A model generated the notes under the pieces. The model searched no databases. It was not told the DNA's origin and saw only the letters and a program-made list of their open reading frames with translations. The position numbers were made by a program, and so were the translations under genes. 6,583 nucleotides of DNA from Porphyromonadaceae bacterium (lineage in GTDB: Bacteria > Bacteroidota > Bacteroidia > Bacteroidales > Tannerellaceae), in contig DOZP01000346.1 of assembly GCA_003517945.1 (NCBI GenBank), forward strand, positions 3,925-10,507, in the 5' to 3' direction. Positions 1 through 5,770 of the stretch are shown here, in pieces; position 1 is the first letter of the stretch; the number at the start of each line of letters is the position of its first letter.

Positions 1-458
1 TGGCTCTTGAGCTTATTCAAAAAGCGAAAGACAAAGGTGTTAACCTTGTGCTTGCGGTAGATGCTAAAATAGCAGACGACTTCAGTAATGATGCAAATAC
101 GGACTATACCGATGTGAACAAAATACCTGACGGATGGGAAGGTCTGGATATAGGCCCGGAAACAGAAGCAATCTATGCCGAAGTGATCAAAAATTCCAAA
201 ACAATCCTATGGAACGGCCCTACGGGAGTATTCGAATTTGACAACTTTACCCACGGTTCACGCAGTGTAGGCGAAGCCGTAGTGGAAGCAACCAAAAACG
301 GAGCGTTTTCGTTAGTTGGCGGCGGCGATTCGGTTGCCTGTGTCAATAAATTCGGTCTGGCAGACGGCGTATCGTATGTTTCGACAGGAGGAGGAGCCCT
401 TCTTGAAGCAATCGAAGGAAAAACCCTTCCCGGAATCGAAGCGATCCGCGGATATTAA
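1..458 (+). CDS. pgk: phosphoglycerate kinase, C-terminal part (5' end outside window)
   Basis: This cytoplasmic glycolytic enzyme moves phosphate between 1,3-bisphosphoglycerate and ADP, giving 3-phosphoglycerate and ATP. The reading frame is open from base 3, and 151 codons precede the TAA at 456-458, about a third of the usual length near 420. The nucleotide-binding C-terminal domain is seen: [14 protein letters not shown], then the glycine-rich GGGDSVA loop, then the family's C-terminal signature [19 protein letters not shown]. No frameshift or internal stop appears. The gene is followed by tandem terminators, so it ends its transcript and is unlikely to be co-transcribed with the metal genes downstream. 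The close match to Bacteroidales versions of the enzyme, recalled from memory, is one reason for placing the organism there. Confidence 0.97.
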   Translation, partial: ALELIQKAKDKGVNLVLAVDAKIADDFSNDANTDYTDVNKIPDGWEGLDIGPETEAIYAEVIKNSKTILWNGPTGVFEFDNFTHGSRSVGEAVVEATKNGAFSLVGGGDSVACVNKFGLADGVSYVSTGGGALLEAIEGKTLPGIEAIRGY

Positions 459-497
459 ATAAATAACCAACGTTTTAATTTCTAATAAACATATAAC

Positions 498-533
498 AAG
501 GGATTGCCTCATAAATGGATGCAATCCCTTTTT
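498..533 (+). terminator. intrinsic terminator of pgk (first of two)
   Basis: A perfect 10-bp stem is formed by AAGGGATTGC (498-507) and GCAATCCCTT (521-530). The loop is 13 nt and a run of T spans 529-533. It starts about 40 nt after the pgk stop. Confidence 0.85.
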
Positions 534-534
534 C

Positions 535-558
535 ATGCCGGTTTCTCCGGCATTTTTT
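535..558 (+). terminator. second, tandem intrinsic terminator
   Basis: A perfect 7-bp GC-rich stem, ATGCCGG (535-541) with CCGGCAT (547-553), has a 5-nt loop (TTTCT) and runs into a T tract at 553-558. It begins two bases after the T run of the previous hairpin, so the two act in series and insulate the downstream metal operon from pgk transcription. Confidence 0.85.
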
Positions 559-604
559 CTGTTTTTACCGGATATAAATATATAACGTTAAAAATATCGA
601 ACAT

Positions 605-635
605 TTTTTTTTATCATAAATGATTCATATCTTTG
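605..635 (+). promoter_or_regulatory. Bacteroidota-type promoter of the metal operon
   Basis: TATCTTTG at 628-635 matches the Bacteroidota -7 consensus TAnnTTTG at every fixed position. The -33 position, 20 nt upstream, falls in a T tract (604-612) rather than a clean TTG. The predicted start of transcription is near 641-643. A 12-bp dyad, ATCAT-AA-ATGAT (613-624), sits between the two promoter boxes and could be a repressor site. Confidence 0.6.
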
Positions 636-643
636 CGCTAACA

Positions 644-1165
644 ATGAGAAATATAGCCAAACATACACTTACGGTTATAATGGCGGCTTTGGTATTTTAT
701 GGCGGAGCGGGCATTAACATTATTTCATATTGTTGCAACCAGTGCCGTTCGGCAGGAATAAAAGCGCTCTTTCAGGATAAATGTTGCGAGATTCATAATC
801 ATAATCATACCCATGCAGCGAATAAACGGGAATCCCCTGCCGGCCATTCCTGTTGTGCAAAAACCGGAGAAACAGATCAGCATTTTCGCAGCGCGCATCA
901 TGAAAAATCCTGTAATCATTGTACGGATCATACCTCCGGAAATTGTTGCAATATGGAGCGCATTGATTTCGACTGGAATACACAAAATACCACCGGATCG
1001 GACACAAACCTTTCTCCGGTTGTGGTTGATTTATTACCCTCCGGGGCCTTTGATCGTTCAATAACAGACCATTTGGTATGCGAGGCCGGCGCAATCATGT
1101 CCAACGGGCCGCCATTAGTCTGTCCCCGCGAATACCTTTCCCGCCTTACCATTCTTTTGATTTAG
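644..1165 (+). CDS. Cys/His-rich envelope protein, HYC_CC_PP-like, putative metal binding
   Basis: This 173-residue protein has a short basic N-terminus (MRNIAKH) and a hydrophobic segment at about residues 9-27, so it is probably exported or membrane-anchored. Eleven Cys and ten His lie between residues 30 and 102, in clusters such as YCCNQC, DKCCEIHNHNHTH, HSCC, CNHC and NCC, which is strong evidence of soft-metal binding. The order SYC (28-30), CC (47-48) and PP near the C-terminus (156-157, GPPLVCPREYL) fits the Bacteroidota family known as HYC_CC_PP, with Ser replacing the first His; that name is from memory. An upstream in-frame ATG at 620 gives 181 residues, but the -7 box would then lie inside the gene, so 644 is preferred. 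It leads a module with a TonB receptor and an HMA protein. Its exact role is unknown; buffering, sensing or handing over copper or zinc are possible. Confidence 0.75.
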   Translation: MRNIAKHTLTVIMAALVFYGGAGINIISYCCNQCRSAGIKALFQDKCCEIHNHNHTHAANKRESPAGHSCCAKTGETDQHFRSAHHEKSCNHCTDHTSGNCCNMERIDFDWNTQNTTGSDTNLSPVVVDLLPSGAFDRSITDHLVCEAGAIMSNGPPLVCPREYLSRLTILLI

Positions 1166-1304
1166 TTTTCGGAAGAGGGGATTTCCCTCCTGTGCAATAT
1201 ACCCGGTAAAAAGGTATATCCGTTCGTGAGATCCCGATTATCCGGACAACATTCTATCATTCCGATGTATGTTTGTAAAAAAAGATCAATCAAAAGAATA
1301 AAAA
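1166..1304 (+). promoter_or_regulatory. intergenic region with a likely promoter for the TonB receptor gene
   Basis: TATGTTTG at 1268-1275 matches the -7 consensus TAnnTTTG, but no clear TTG lies about 20 nt upstream. Transcription would start near 1282, leaving a leader of roughly 20 nt. Upstream is a 5-bp stem, GAGGG (1175-1179) with CCCTC (1185-1189), with no T run. Next comes a perfect 7-bp inverted repeat, ATATACC (1197-1203) with GGTATAT (1213-1219), which could be an operator. Read-through from the first gene is also possible. Confidence 0.45.
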
Positions 1305-3518
1305 ATGACAAAACATATATATATTATTATCACTTTACTCTTTTCTTCTTATACGATAGCAGAAGAAAAAATAAAAGGATACGTCTTTGACGAAAACAAT
1401 GAACCGATGCCGGGAGCCAATGTCCATTGGGAAAAAACAACAAAAGGTACGACTACGAATACAGACGGTTATTTTGAGCTGGATCAGGAAACTACCAATC
1501 AATTAGTTATAAGCCATATAGGATACACCACCTATACCATTGCGGTCAGACCTTCCGACGAACCGCTGCGTATTACCCTGAAAAGTGAAGTAGAACTTGA
1601 TGAAGTGGTAGTGAGCGAACGTCGTATCGGCACCATATCTTCACGTACCAGTATCCTGCAAACCCAGAAAATAACATACGATGAGCTTTCCCGTGCGGCA
1701 TGCTGCAATCTGGCGGAAAGTTTTGAAACAAACCCGTCTGTTGACGTTTCGTACGCAGACGCCGCAACCGGCGCGCGCCAGATCAAGCTTTTGGGATTAT
1801 CGGGGACATACGTACAGATGCTGACGGAAAACTACCCGAATTTCCGTGGCGCGGCTTCGCTTTACGGACTGGATTATGTTCCCGGAGCCTGGATGGAAAA
1901 TATACAGATATCCAAAGGCACTTCATCCGTAAAAAACGGATACGAAGCAATGGCCGGCCAGATCAATGTGGAATATAAGAAACCGGTTACGGCAGATATT
2001 TTCTCGGCTAATCTTTTTGCCAGCGACGCCGGCAGGTATGAAGCTAACAGTGACGCATTCTGGCATATCAACAACAACCTTTCCACCGGATTGTTCGTGC
2101 ATTATTCCAAAGATGGCATGCAACATGACGGCAATGACGACGGATTTCTGGATATGCCGCTCAAAGAACAGGTCAACCTGATGAACCGGTGGCAACACCG
2201 CATCAATAACTATGTAGCGCAATACGGCGTACGCTACTTGCACGAAAACCGTACCGGCGGTCAGGATACGAAGCATCATAATGTTACAGATCCGTACCGT
2301 ATCAAACTCCATACAAACCGCATGGAAGGATTTACCAAACAGGCCTATATCATTGATCCGGAAAAAGTTGAAAGCGTCGCATTGATCCTGTCCGGCTCTT
2401 ACCACGACCAACAAGCTACTTACGACCATACGCCTTACAACATCTATCAGAATAACATATATGCCAGCCTGATGTACGAAAAGGAATTTACGCCGATGCA
2501 TAGCCTGAGTACCGGCCTGAGCCTGAATTATGACGGCTTTGACGAAAACCTGACGCAAAACAGAGAAAAACAGGTTTACAACCGAAGCGAAGTCGTACCC
2601 GGGGCCTATGTTCAATATACCTGTAACCTGAATGATAAATTGATTATCCTGGCCGGTATACGTGCAGACCATAGTTCAATTTACGACTTTTTCGTAACCC
2701 CTCGCGTCCATCTGAAATACAACCCGTTCGATTGGTTTCACATACGCGCTTCCGCAGGAAAAGGGTTCCGTACCGCCAACGTGCTTGCCGAAAATAATTT
2801 TTTACTGTCCAGCAGCCGCAGTATAGTGATCGCGAACAATCTGGATCAGGAAGAAGCATGGAACACCGGAATTAATTTTTCTTTTTATATTCCTGTCGCA
2901 GGCAAAGATCTTATCATCAATACGGAATGGTATTACACGGATTTCAGCAAACAAGTCGTCGTAGATATGGACAGTAATCCGCACGAAGTCAGTTTCTATA
3001 ACCTTGACGGAAAGTCATATTCAAACAGTTTTCAGATAGAAGCGACATATCCGTTTCCTTTCCTGCGCGGCTTCACTTTAACGGGCGCCTACCGTTACAC
3101 GGACGCCCAAACGGATTACCGGAATGCGGAAGGTGTTGTAAAACGGTTAAAGAAACCTTTGGTAAGCAATTATAAAGGACTACTAACCGCATCTTACCAG
3201 ACACCTTTAAAAAAGTGGCAGTTCGACCTGACCGGACAATTCAACGGCGGAGGCCGTATGCCGGTTCCGGACACGAAAAATCCGATGTGGGATACCGATT
3301 TCAGTTCTTACCAGGTGTGGAACGCGCAAATAACAAAATTTTTCCGCCGGTGGTCCGTCTATGCGGGAGCGGAAAATATGTTTAATTTCACACAGGATCA
3401 TCCGGTCATTGACGCGGTAAACCCACGGGGAGACAATTTTGACGGTTCCATGGTATGGGGTCCCGTACACGGACGAAAAATATACGCAGGCCTGCGCTTT
3501 AACATAGGCCGTGATTAA
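1305..3518 (+). CDS. TonB-dependent outer-membrane receptor, putative copper/heavy-metal uptake
   Basis: This 737-residue gated outer-membrane channel would use TonB-ExbBD energy to import its substrate. In order there is a signal peptide (about 1-19, cut near TIA/EE), a CarboxypepD_reg-like domain (about 23-93, with GYVFDENNEPMPGANV and TDGYFEL), an ELDEVVV segment (97-103), a plug (about 110-226, ending AMAGQINVEYKKP), and a beta-barrel to the C-terminus with many alternating aromatic strands. The plug begins with AACCNLAESFETNPSVDVSY, a Cys-Cys pair at 133-134 that I recall from Bacteroidota receptors encoded beside HMA-domain genes. The last residues (LRFNIGRD) leave the usual terminal aromatic several positions inside. 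The HMA gene begins 32 nt downstream, so the two are probably one transcript. Copper is an inference from the neighbours; zinc or another metal complex cannot be excluded. Confidence 0.9.
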   Translation: MTKHIYIIITLLFSSYTIAEEKIKGYVFDENNEPMPGANVHWEKTTKGTTTNTDGYFELDQETTNQLVISHIGYTTYTIAVRPSDEPLRITLKSEVELDEVVVSERRIGTISSRTSILQTQKITYDELSRAACCNLAESFETNPSVDVSYADAATGARQIKLLGLSGTYVQMLTENYPNFRGAASLYGLDYVPGAWMENIQISKGTSSVKNGYEAMAGQINVEYKKPVTADIFSANLFASDAGRYEANSDAFWHINNNLSTGLFVHYSKDGMQHDGNDDGFLDMPLKEQVNLMNRWQHRINNYVAQYGVRYLHENRTGGQDTKHHNVTDPYRIKLHTNRMEGFTKQAYIIDPEKVESVALILSGSYHDQQATYDHTPYNIYQNNIYASLMYEKEFTPMHSLSTGLSLNYDGFDENLTQNREKQVYNRSEVVPGAYVQYTCNLNDKLIILAGIRADHSSIYDFFVTPRVHLKYNPFDWFHIRASAGKGFRTANVLAENNFLLSSSRSIVIANNLDQEEAWNTGINFSFYIPVAGKDLIINTEWYYTDFSKQVVVDMDSNPHEVSFYNLDGKSYSNSFQIEATYPFPFLRGFTLTGAYRYTDAQTDYRNAEGVVKRLKKPLVSNYKGLLTASYQTPLKKWQFDLTGQFNGGGRMPVPDTKNPMWDTDFSSYQVWNAQITKFFRRWSVYAGAENMFNFTQDHPVIDAVNPRGDNFDGSMVWGPVHGRKIYAGLRFNIGRD

Positions 3519-3550
3519 TATCAACTATTAACTTTTTAAATATCAACATT

Positions 3551-3883
3551 ATGAAACAGATTTTAGTTATTATGTTTTGTGCGATATGCGCCATTTCATC
3601 AGCATCCGCACAGGAGACAAAGAAAAAAAGTAAAAAAGAAACAACAACGTTTCTTATTGAAAACATGAAATGCGAAAACTGCATAAAAAAGATTGAAAAA
3701 AACATCGCCTTCGAAAAAGGCGTAACCGATCTAACCTGCGATTTGTCTACGCTTACCGCTACAGTTACTTACCGCACGGATAAAACCGACGAAAAAAAAC
3801 TGATCACCGCATTCGAAAAGATAGATATGAAAGCAAAAGCGCTGAAAAAAGAAGAAAAACCGGAGGTCAAACACAACGACTAA
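3551..3883 (+). CDS. periplasmic heavy-metal-associated (HMA) domain protein
   Basis: This 110-residue protein has a Sec signal peptide (about 1-20, ending SASA before QET) and so should act in the periplasm. After a short Lys-rich linker comes an HMA fold of about 70 residues with the metal motif MKCENC (39-44), the MxCxxC site that binds Cu(I) or similar soft metals in CopZ- and MerP-like proteins. The expected beta-alpha-beta pattern follows: the helix IKKIEKNIAF, a strand around LTATVTY, and a second helix, KKLITAFEKI. The tail is rich in Lys and Glu. It lies 32 nt after the TonB receptor gene and just before a strong hairpin, so it is probably the last gene of that transcript. A likely role is catching metal after outer-membrane entry and passing it on. 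The specific metal is not shown by the sequence. Confidence 0.88.
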   Translation: MKQILVIMFCAICAISSASAQETKKKSKKETTTFLIENMKCENCIKKIEKNIAFEKGVTDLTCDLSTLTATVTYRTDKTDEKKLITAFEKIDMKAKALKKEEKPEVKHND

Positions 3884-3907
3884 AAACATTGAAAACCAAC
3901 ATTTAAT

Positions 3908-3950
3908 CAGCAAACGGGGTTGCTTCACATGAAAGCGACCCCGTTTGCTG
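3908..3950. terminator. strong hairpin closing the metal operon
   Basis: An 18-bp stem with a single G-U pair joins 3908-3925 to 3933-3950 around a 7-nt loop (CACATGA). It begins 25 nt after the HMA stop codon. Neither flank carries a long T run (AAAACATG follows on the + strand), so it may be an atypical terminator or a 3'-end stabilising structure shared with minus-strand transcription. A weaker stem with a 2-nt bulge follows, 3960-3971 with 3976-3985. Confidence 0.6.
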
Positions 3951-4275
3951 AAAACATGCTGACCGGGTTTTGAAGAAAACCGTCAAAGTCAGGAAAATCT
4001 ATGAAATAGAATTACCCACACCTTGCATATTGGCCAGTCGCAACACCATTACGATATTCTCTTACAATCATATTATCCTTTAAACTTGCAGGTATCATCA
4101 TACGCAACCAGTAATTTGTAATTGCAGGTATGATAACCAACCGTCGCATTGCGCTATCAGCAAATCAATATAATACTTTGTTTTCTCGGCAAGCGTCCGA
4201 ATTTCTTTTCGGCTGTTATTCTTTGCATCCATAAACGTTATGATTTACGGCTGTAAAGGTCGGTATACAACAAAT
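3951..4275. other. intergenic stretch without a convincing full-length gene
   Basis: No + strand gene is visible here. What can be seen is a bulged hairpin (3960-3985), two overlapping short minus-strand reading frames (4098-4232 and 4012-4149), and a direct repeat TTGCAGGTAT at 4086-4095 and 4122-4131, 36 nt apart and lying across those frames. No tRNA, riboswitch or insertion-sequence signature was recognised. Confidence 0.5.
4098..4232 (-). CDS. possible small protein, 44 residues, divergent from the lipoprotein gene
   Basis: From the ATG at 4232 the minus strand encodes 44 residues (MDAKNNSRKEIRTLAEK, then KYYIDLLIAQCDGWLSYL and a short tail) ending in TGA at 4098-4100. The composition is protein-like: a charged amphipathic helix followed by a hydrophobic stretch. 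No family is recognised. Its start lies about 22 nt after a -7-like octamer placed 20 nt from the TTG of the inverted palindromic repeat copy, which is the main argument for expression. A second minus-strand frame, 45 residues from an ATG at 4149 to a TAA ending at 4012 (MRRLVIIPAITNYWLRMM at its start), overlaps its 3' half. Together they could be one decayed gene broken by a frameshift around 4100-4150. Chance occurrence is a real alternative. Confidence 0.3.
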   Translation of the reverse strand: MDAKNNSRKEIRTLAEKTKYYIDLLIAQCDGWLSYLQLQITGCV

Positions 4276-4284
4276 GCTTGTCAA
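4254..4284 (-). promoter_or_regulatory. possible divergent promoter from the inverted repeat copy
   Basis: On the minus strand the TTG of the repeat (4284-4282) is followed, after exactly 20 nt, by GACCTTTA (4261-4254), which keeps only four of the six fixed positions of TAnnTTTG. Spacing equals that of the two + strand promoters, but the -7 box is weak. It would serve the small reading frame starting at 4232. Confidence 0.25.
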
Positions 4285-4342
4285 TGAGTAAAATTACTCA
4301 ATTTCAGCGTGTCTTTATGAGTAATTTTACTCATTGACAAGC
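4276..4342. repeat. 25-bp perfect inverted repeat (copies 1 and 2 of the palindromic element)
   Basis: Bases 4276-4300 are the exact reverse complement of 4318-4342, separated by 17 nt. Each arm itself contains a dyad, TGAGTAA-N2-TTACTCA (4285-4300 and 4318-4333), next to TTGACA pointing outward. The pair is therefore two operator-like palindromes in head-to-head, divergent arrangement. Within the spacer, ATTTCAG (4301-4307) is complementary to CTGAAAT (4343-4349) just outside the right arm. Copy 1 extends as a 27-bp match, inverted, to the third copy at 5688-5714; copy 2 matches that third copy over 22 bp in direct orientation. Confidence 0.95.
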
Positions 4343-4364
4343 CTGAAATGCCGCCGTATCTTTG
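4334..4364 (+). promoter_or_regulatory. promoter of the fusion lipoprotein gene
   Basis: TTG at 4334-4336, the tail of palindrome copy 2, is followed after 20 nt by TATCTTTG at 4357-4364, a full match to the Bacteroidota -7 consensus. Transcription would begin near 4371, giving a leader of about 64 nt. The palindrome (4318-4333) would be centred near -45 and abuts the -33 box, a position suited to a dimeric activator or a repressor. Confidence 0.7.
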
Positions 4365-4434
4365 CACCGGATTTCAGCATGAACGGGATTTTCGGGGCTG
4401 ATTTCCGGAAAAGCATTTATATAAATAATTGAAT

Positions 4435-5712
4435 ATGAAAAAAATAGGGATTATTTCGCTTTTAATGCTGTTTCTTGCAGGTTGCAGGGATACAGGGCCG
4501 GAGATGATTTCTGTCAAAGGCGGCACGTTTCTGATGGGCTGTACGGACGATGAGGAAAGCAATTACTTCGCCGGCTGGGAAAAGCCGGTACATGAAGTGA
4601 CGTTAAGCGGTTATAAGATAGGCAAGTTCCTGATAACGCAGGCGCAATGGCGGAAGGTAATGGGAGCTACTCCAAATGTTCCTGCCGGTTGCGACGATTG
4701 CCCGATCACAAACGTCAGTTGGGATGACATCACAGGTCTCACAGGCAATTATCCGCAACCTGCCGTTGTGCAATTCACAACCATTGAGGCGGAAGACTTT
4801 GTGAAACATCCGAAAGGAACAGAGGAAGATCACGGGTTTAAATATAAGGTACGCTTCACCGTTCCCGAGCGATATGCCGACAAAGCCGTTTTAAAAACTT
4901 TGCAACAGAGGTTTGTAACCACCCTGCAATCGTGGTACTTCCAAAATCCGGACGACGAACCGATGGAGGATTACAGTTCACTACCGCCTGAAAAAGCGGT
5001 CAAAGCCATTGCCGATTCATGGAAAGCCAAATACAACGAAGAGATCAGGAAGGAAGCGGATGACCCGAAACCCGATTGGACTACCTTTTGGGAGTTCAAC
5101 TACAGCAATACTATTCCCTTTGTCAACGAAACGCTGTTGCAGTTGCAAACGGAGACATACCAGTTTTTGGGCGGCGCTCATGGCACCAGATGGTTTTCGT
5201 GTCATCTTTTCAATCTTCAAACAGGCGAAACATACACTCGAGACGATATTTTCAAACCCGAAGCCGCCGCCCGTATCCACCGGTTACTGCTCAATTATTG
5301 GGAAGTGGAATCACTTCGCGAAGTTGGGTTTATAGAAGACAATATATGGACGGAAAATACAGCATTTGCCGTCATGCCCAGAGGTATCACATACTTATAC
5401 AGCGATTACGAACTCGGCAGTTACGCCCTCGGATGCACCAAAGTAACCATCCCCTACGACATAATCCTGCCTTACCTGCGCGAAGGAACGCCCGTATGGG
5501 AGGTTGCAAAATCCTATGTCACAGATGATTCCGAAACCCTCCATGCCCCCGCCCCTGCTACTGTCCCTGAAACAACGCCAATGGACAACGATCAATTCCT
5601 CCTGTTGATGGATAAAATCTATTACAATCTGCCCGCATCCGTCATGCCCGTGCTCGAAACACTCAAAATGAACAAAGGATGGAATCCGAAATTGAGTAAT
5701 TTTACTCATTGA
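4435..5712 (+). CDS. lipoprotein: truncated FGE-like N-terminus fused to a DUF3298/RsiV-like domain
   Basis: This 425-residue protein starts MKKIGIISLLMLFLAGC, a signal peptide with lipobox LAGC, so Cys17 should be lipidated and the rest exposed to the envelope. Residues about 24-98 resemble the start of the formylglycine-generating enzyme/sulfatase-modifying-factor fold (MISVKGGTFLMG, EKPVHEVTLSGYKIGKFLIT, CDDCPITNVSWDD) but stop before the part holding the active-site cysteines, so no FGE catalysis is expected. Residues about 110-360 look like a DUF4163/DUF3298 protein as in RsiV: GGAHG (246-250), FNLQTGETYTRDDIF, and a YSDYELGSYALG...IPYDIILPYL block. A Pro/Thr-rich linker and short helical tail follow. 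The last codons (LSNFTH and stop) lie inside palindrome copy 3. An in-frame TTG at 4429 is less likely than the ATG at 4435. The function of the fusion is unknown; envelope binding is a guess. Confidence 0.8.
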   Translation: MKKIGIISLLMLFLAGCRDTGPEMISVKGGTFLMGCTDDEESNYFAGWEKPVHEVTLSGYKIGKFLITQAQWRKVMGATPNVPAGCDDCPITNVSWDDITGLTGNYPQPAVVQFTTIEAEDFVKHPKGTEEDHGFKYKVRFTVPERYADKAVLKTLQQRFVTTLQSWYFQNPDDEPMEDYSSLPPEKAVKAIADSWKAKYNEEIRKEADDPKPDWTTFWEFNYSNTIPFVNETLLQLQTETYQFLGGAHGTRWFSCHLFNLQTGETYTRDDIFKPEAAARIHRLLLNYWEVESLREVGFIEDNIWTENTAFAVMPRGITYLYSDYELGSYALGCTKVTIPYDIILPYLREGTPVWEVAKSYVTDDSETLHAPAPATVPETTPMDNDQFLLLMDKIYYNLPASVMPVLETLKMNKGWNPKLSNFTH

Positions 5713-5714
5713 CA
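5688..5714 (+). repeat. third copy of the palindromic element, overlapping a stop codon
   Basis: These 27 bases are the exact reverse complement of 4279-4305, and 5693-5714 equals 4318-4339 in direct orientation. The core dyad TGAGTAA-TT-TTACTCA is at 5693-5708. The copy supplies the last eight sense codons and the TGA stop (5710-5712) of the upstream lipoprotein gene, and its TTG is placed as the -33 box of the next gene. Confidence 0.95.
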
Positions 5715-5739
5715 CGCGCTTCTATCCGATGTATTTTTA
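5709..5739 (+). promoter_or_regulatory. probable promoter of the gene at 5771
   Basis: TTG at 5709-5711 inside palindrome copy 3 is followed after 20 nt by TATTTTTA (5732-5739), which fits TAnnTTTG except for the last base. The geometry is the same as at copy 2. Transcription would begin near 5746, about 25 nt before the ATG at 5771, which favours that start over the in-frame ATG at 5753. Confidence 0.5.
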
Positions 5740-5770
5740 TCCCTGAAATCAGATGACAATTTTTATCGTA

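Noticed and set aside
720..1094. minus-strand frames of 74 to 124 residues opposite the Cys/His-rich gene
   Set aside because: The + strand frame has a signal-like start, regular CC/HC clusters and a promoter; the opposite frames have none.
1923..2672. 249-residue open frame on the minus strand
   Set aside because: It lies wholly inside the TonB receptor gene, and its translation shows no motif; the receptor frame explains the sequence.
4301..4317. Phase-variable invertible promoter between the 25-bp arms
   Set aside because: Inversion would flip only 17 nt and leave both promoters unchanged; classic Bacteroides invertible promoters span much more than this.
4276..4342. Intrinsic terminator
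   Set aside because: The stem is AT-rich, has no T tract after it, and its right arm carries the -33 box of a good promoter.
5076..5528. 150-residue + strand frame in a second phase
   Set aside because: It is a shadow of the DUF3298 part of the lipoprotein gene, with Arg/Gln/Ser-rich composition typical of an off-frame reading.
4271..5722. Insertion sequence with target-site duplication
   Set aside because: The enclosed gene is not a transposase, and the bases next to the outer repeat ends (CAAATGCT and CGCGCTTC) are not duplicates of each other.
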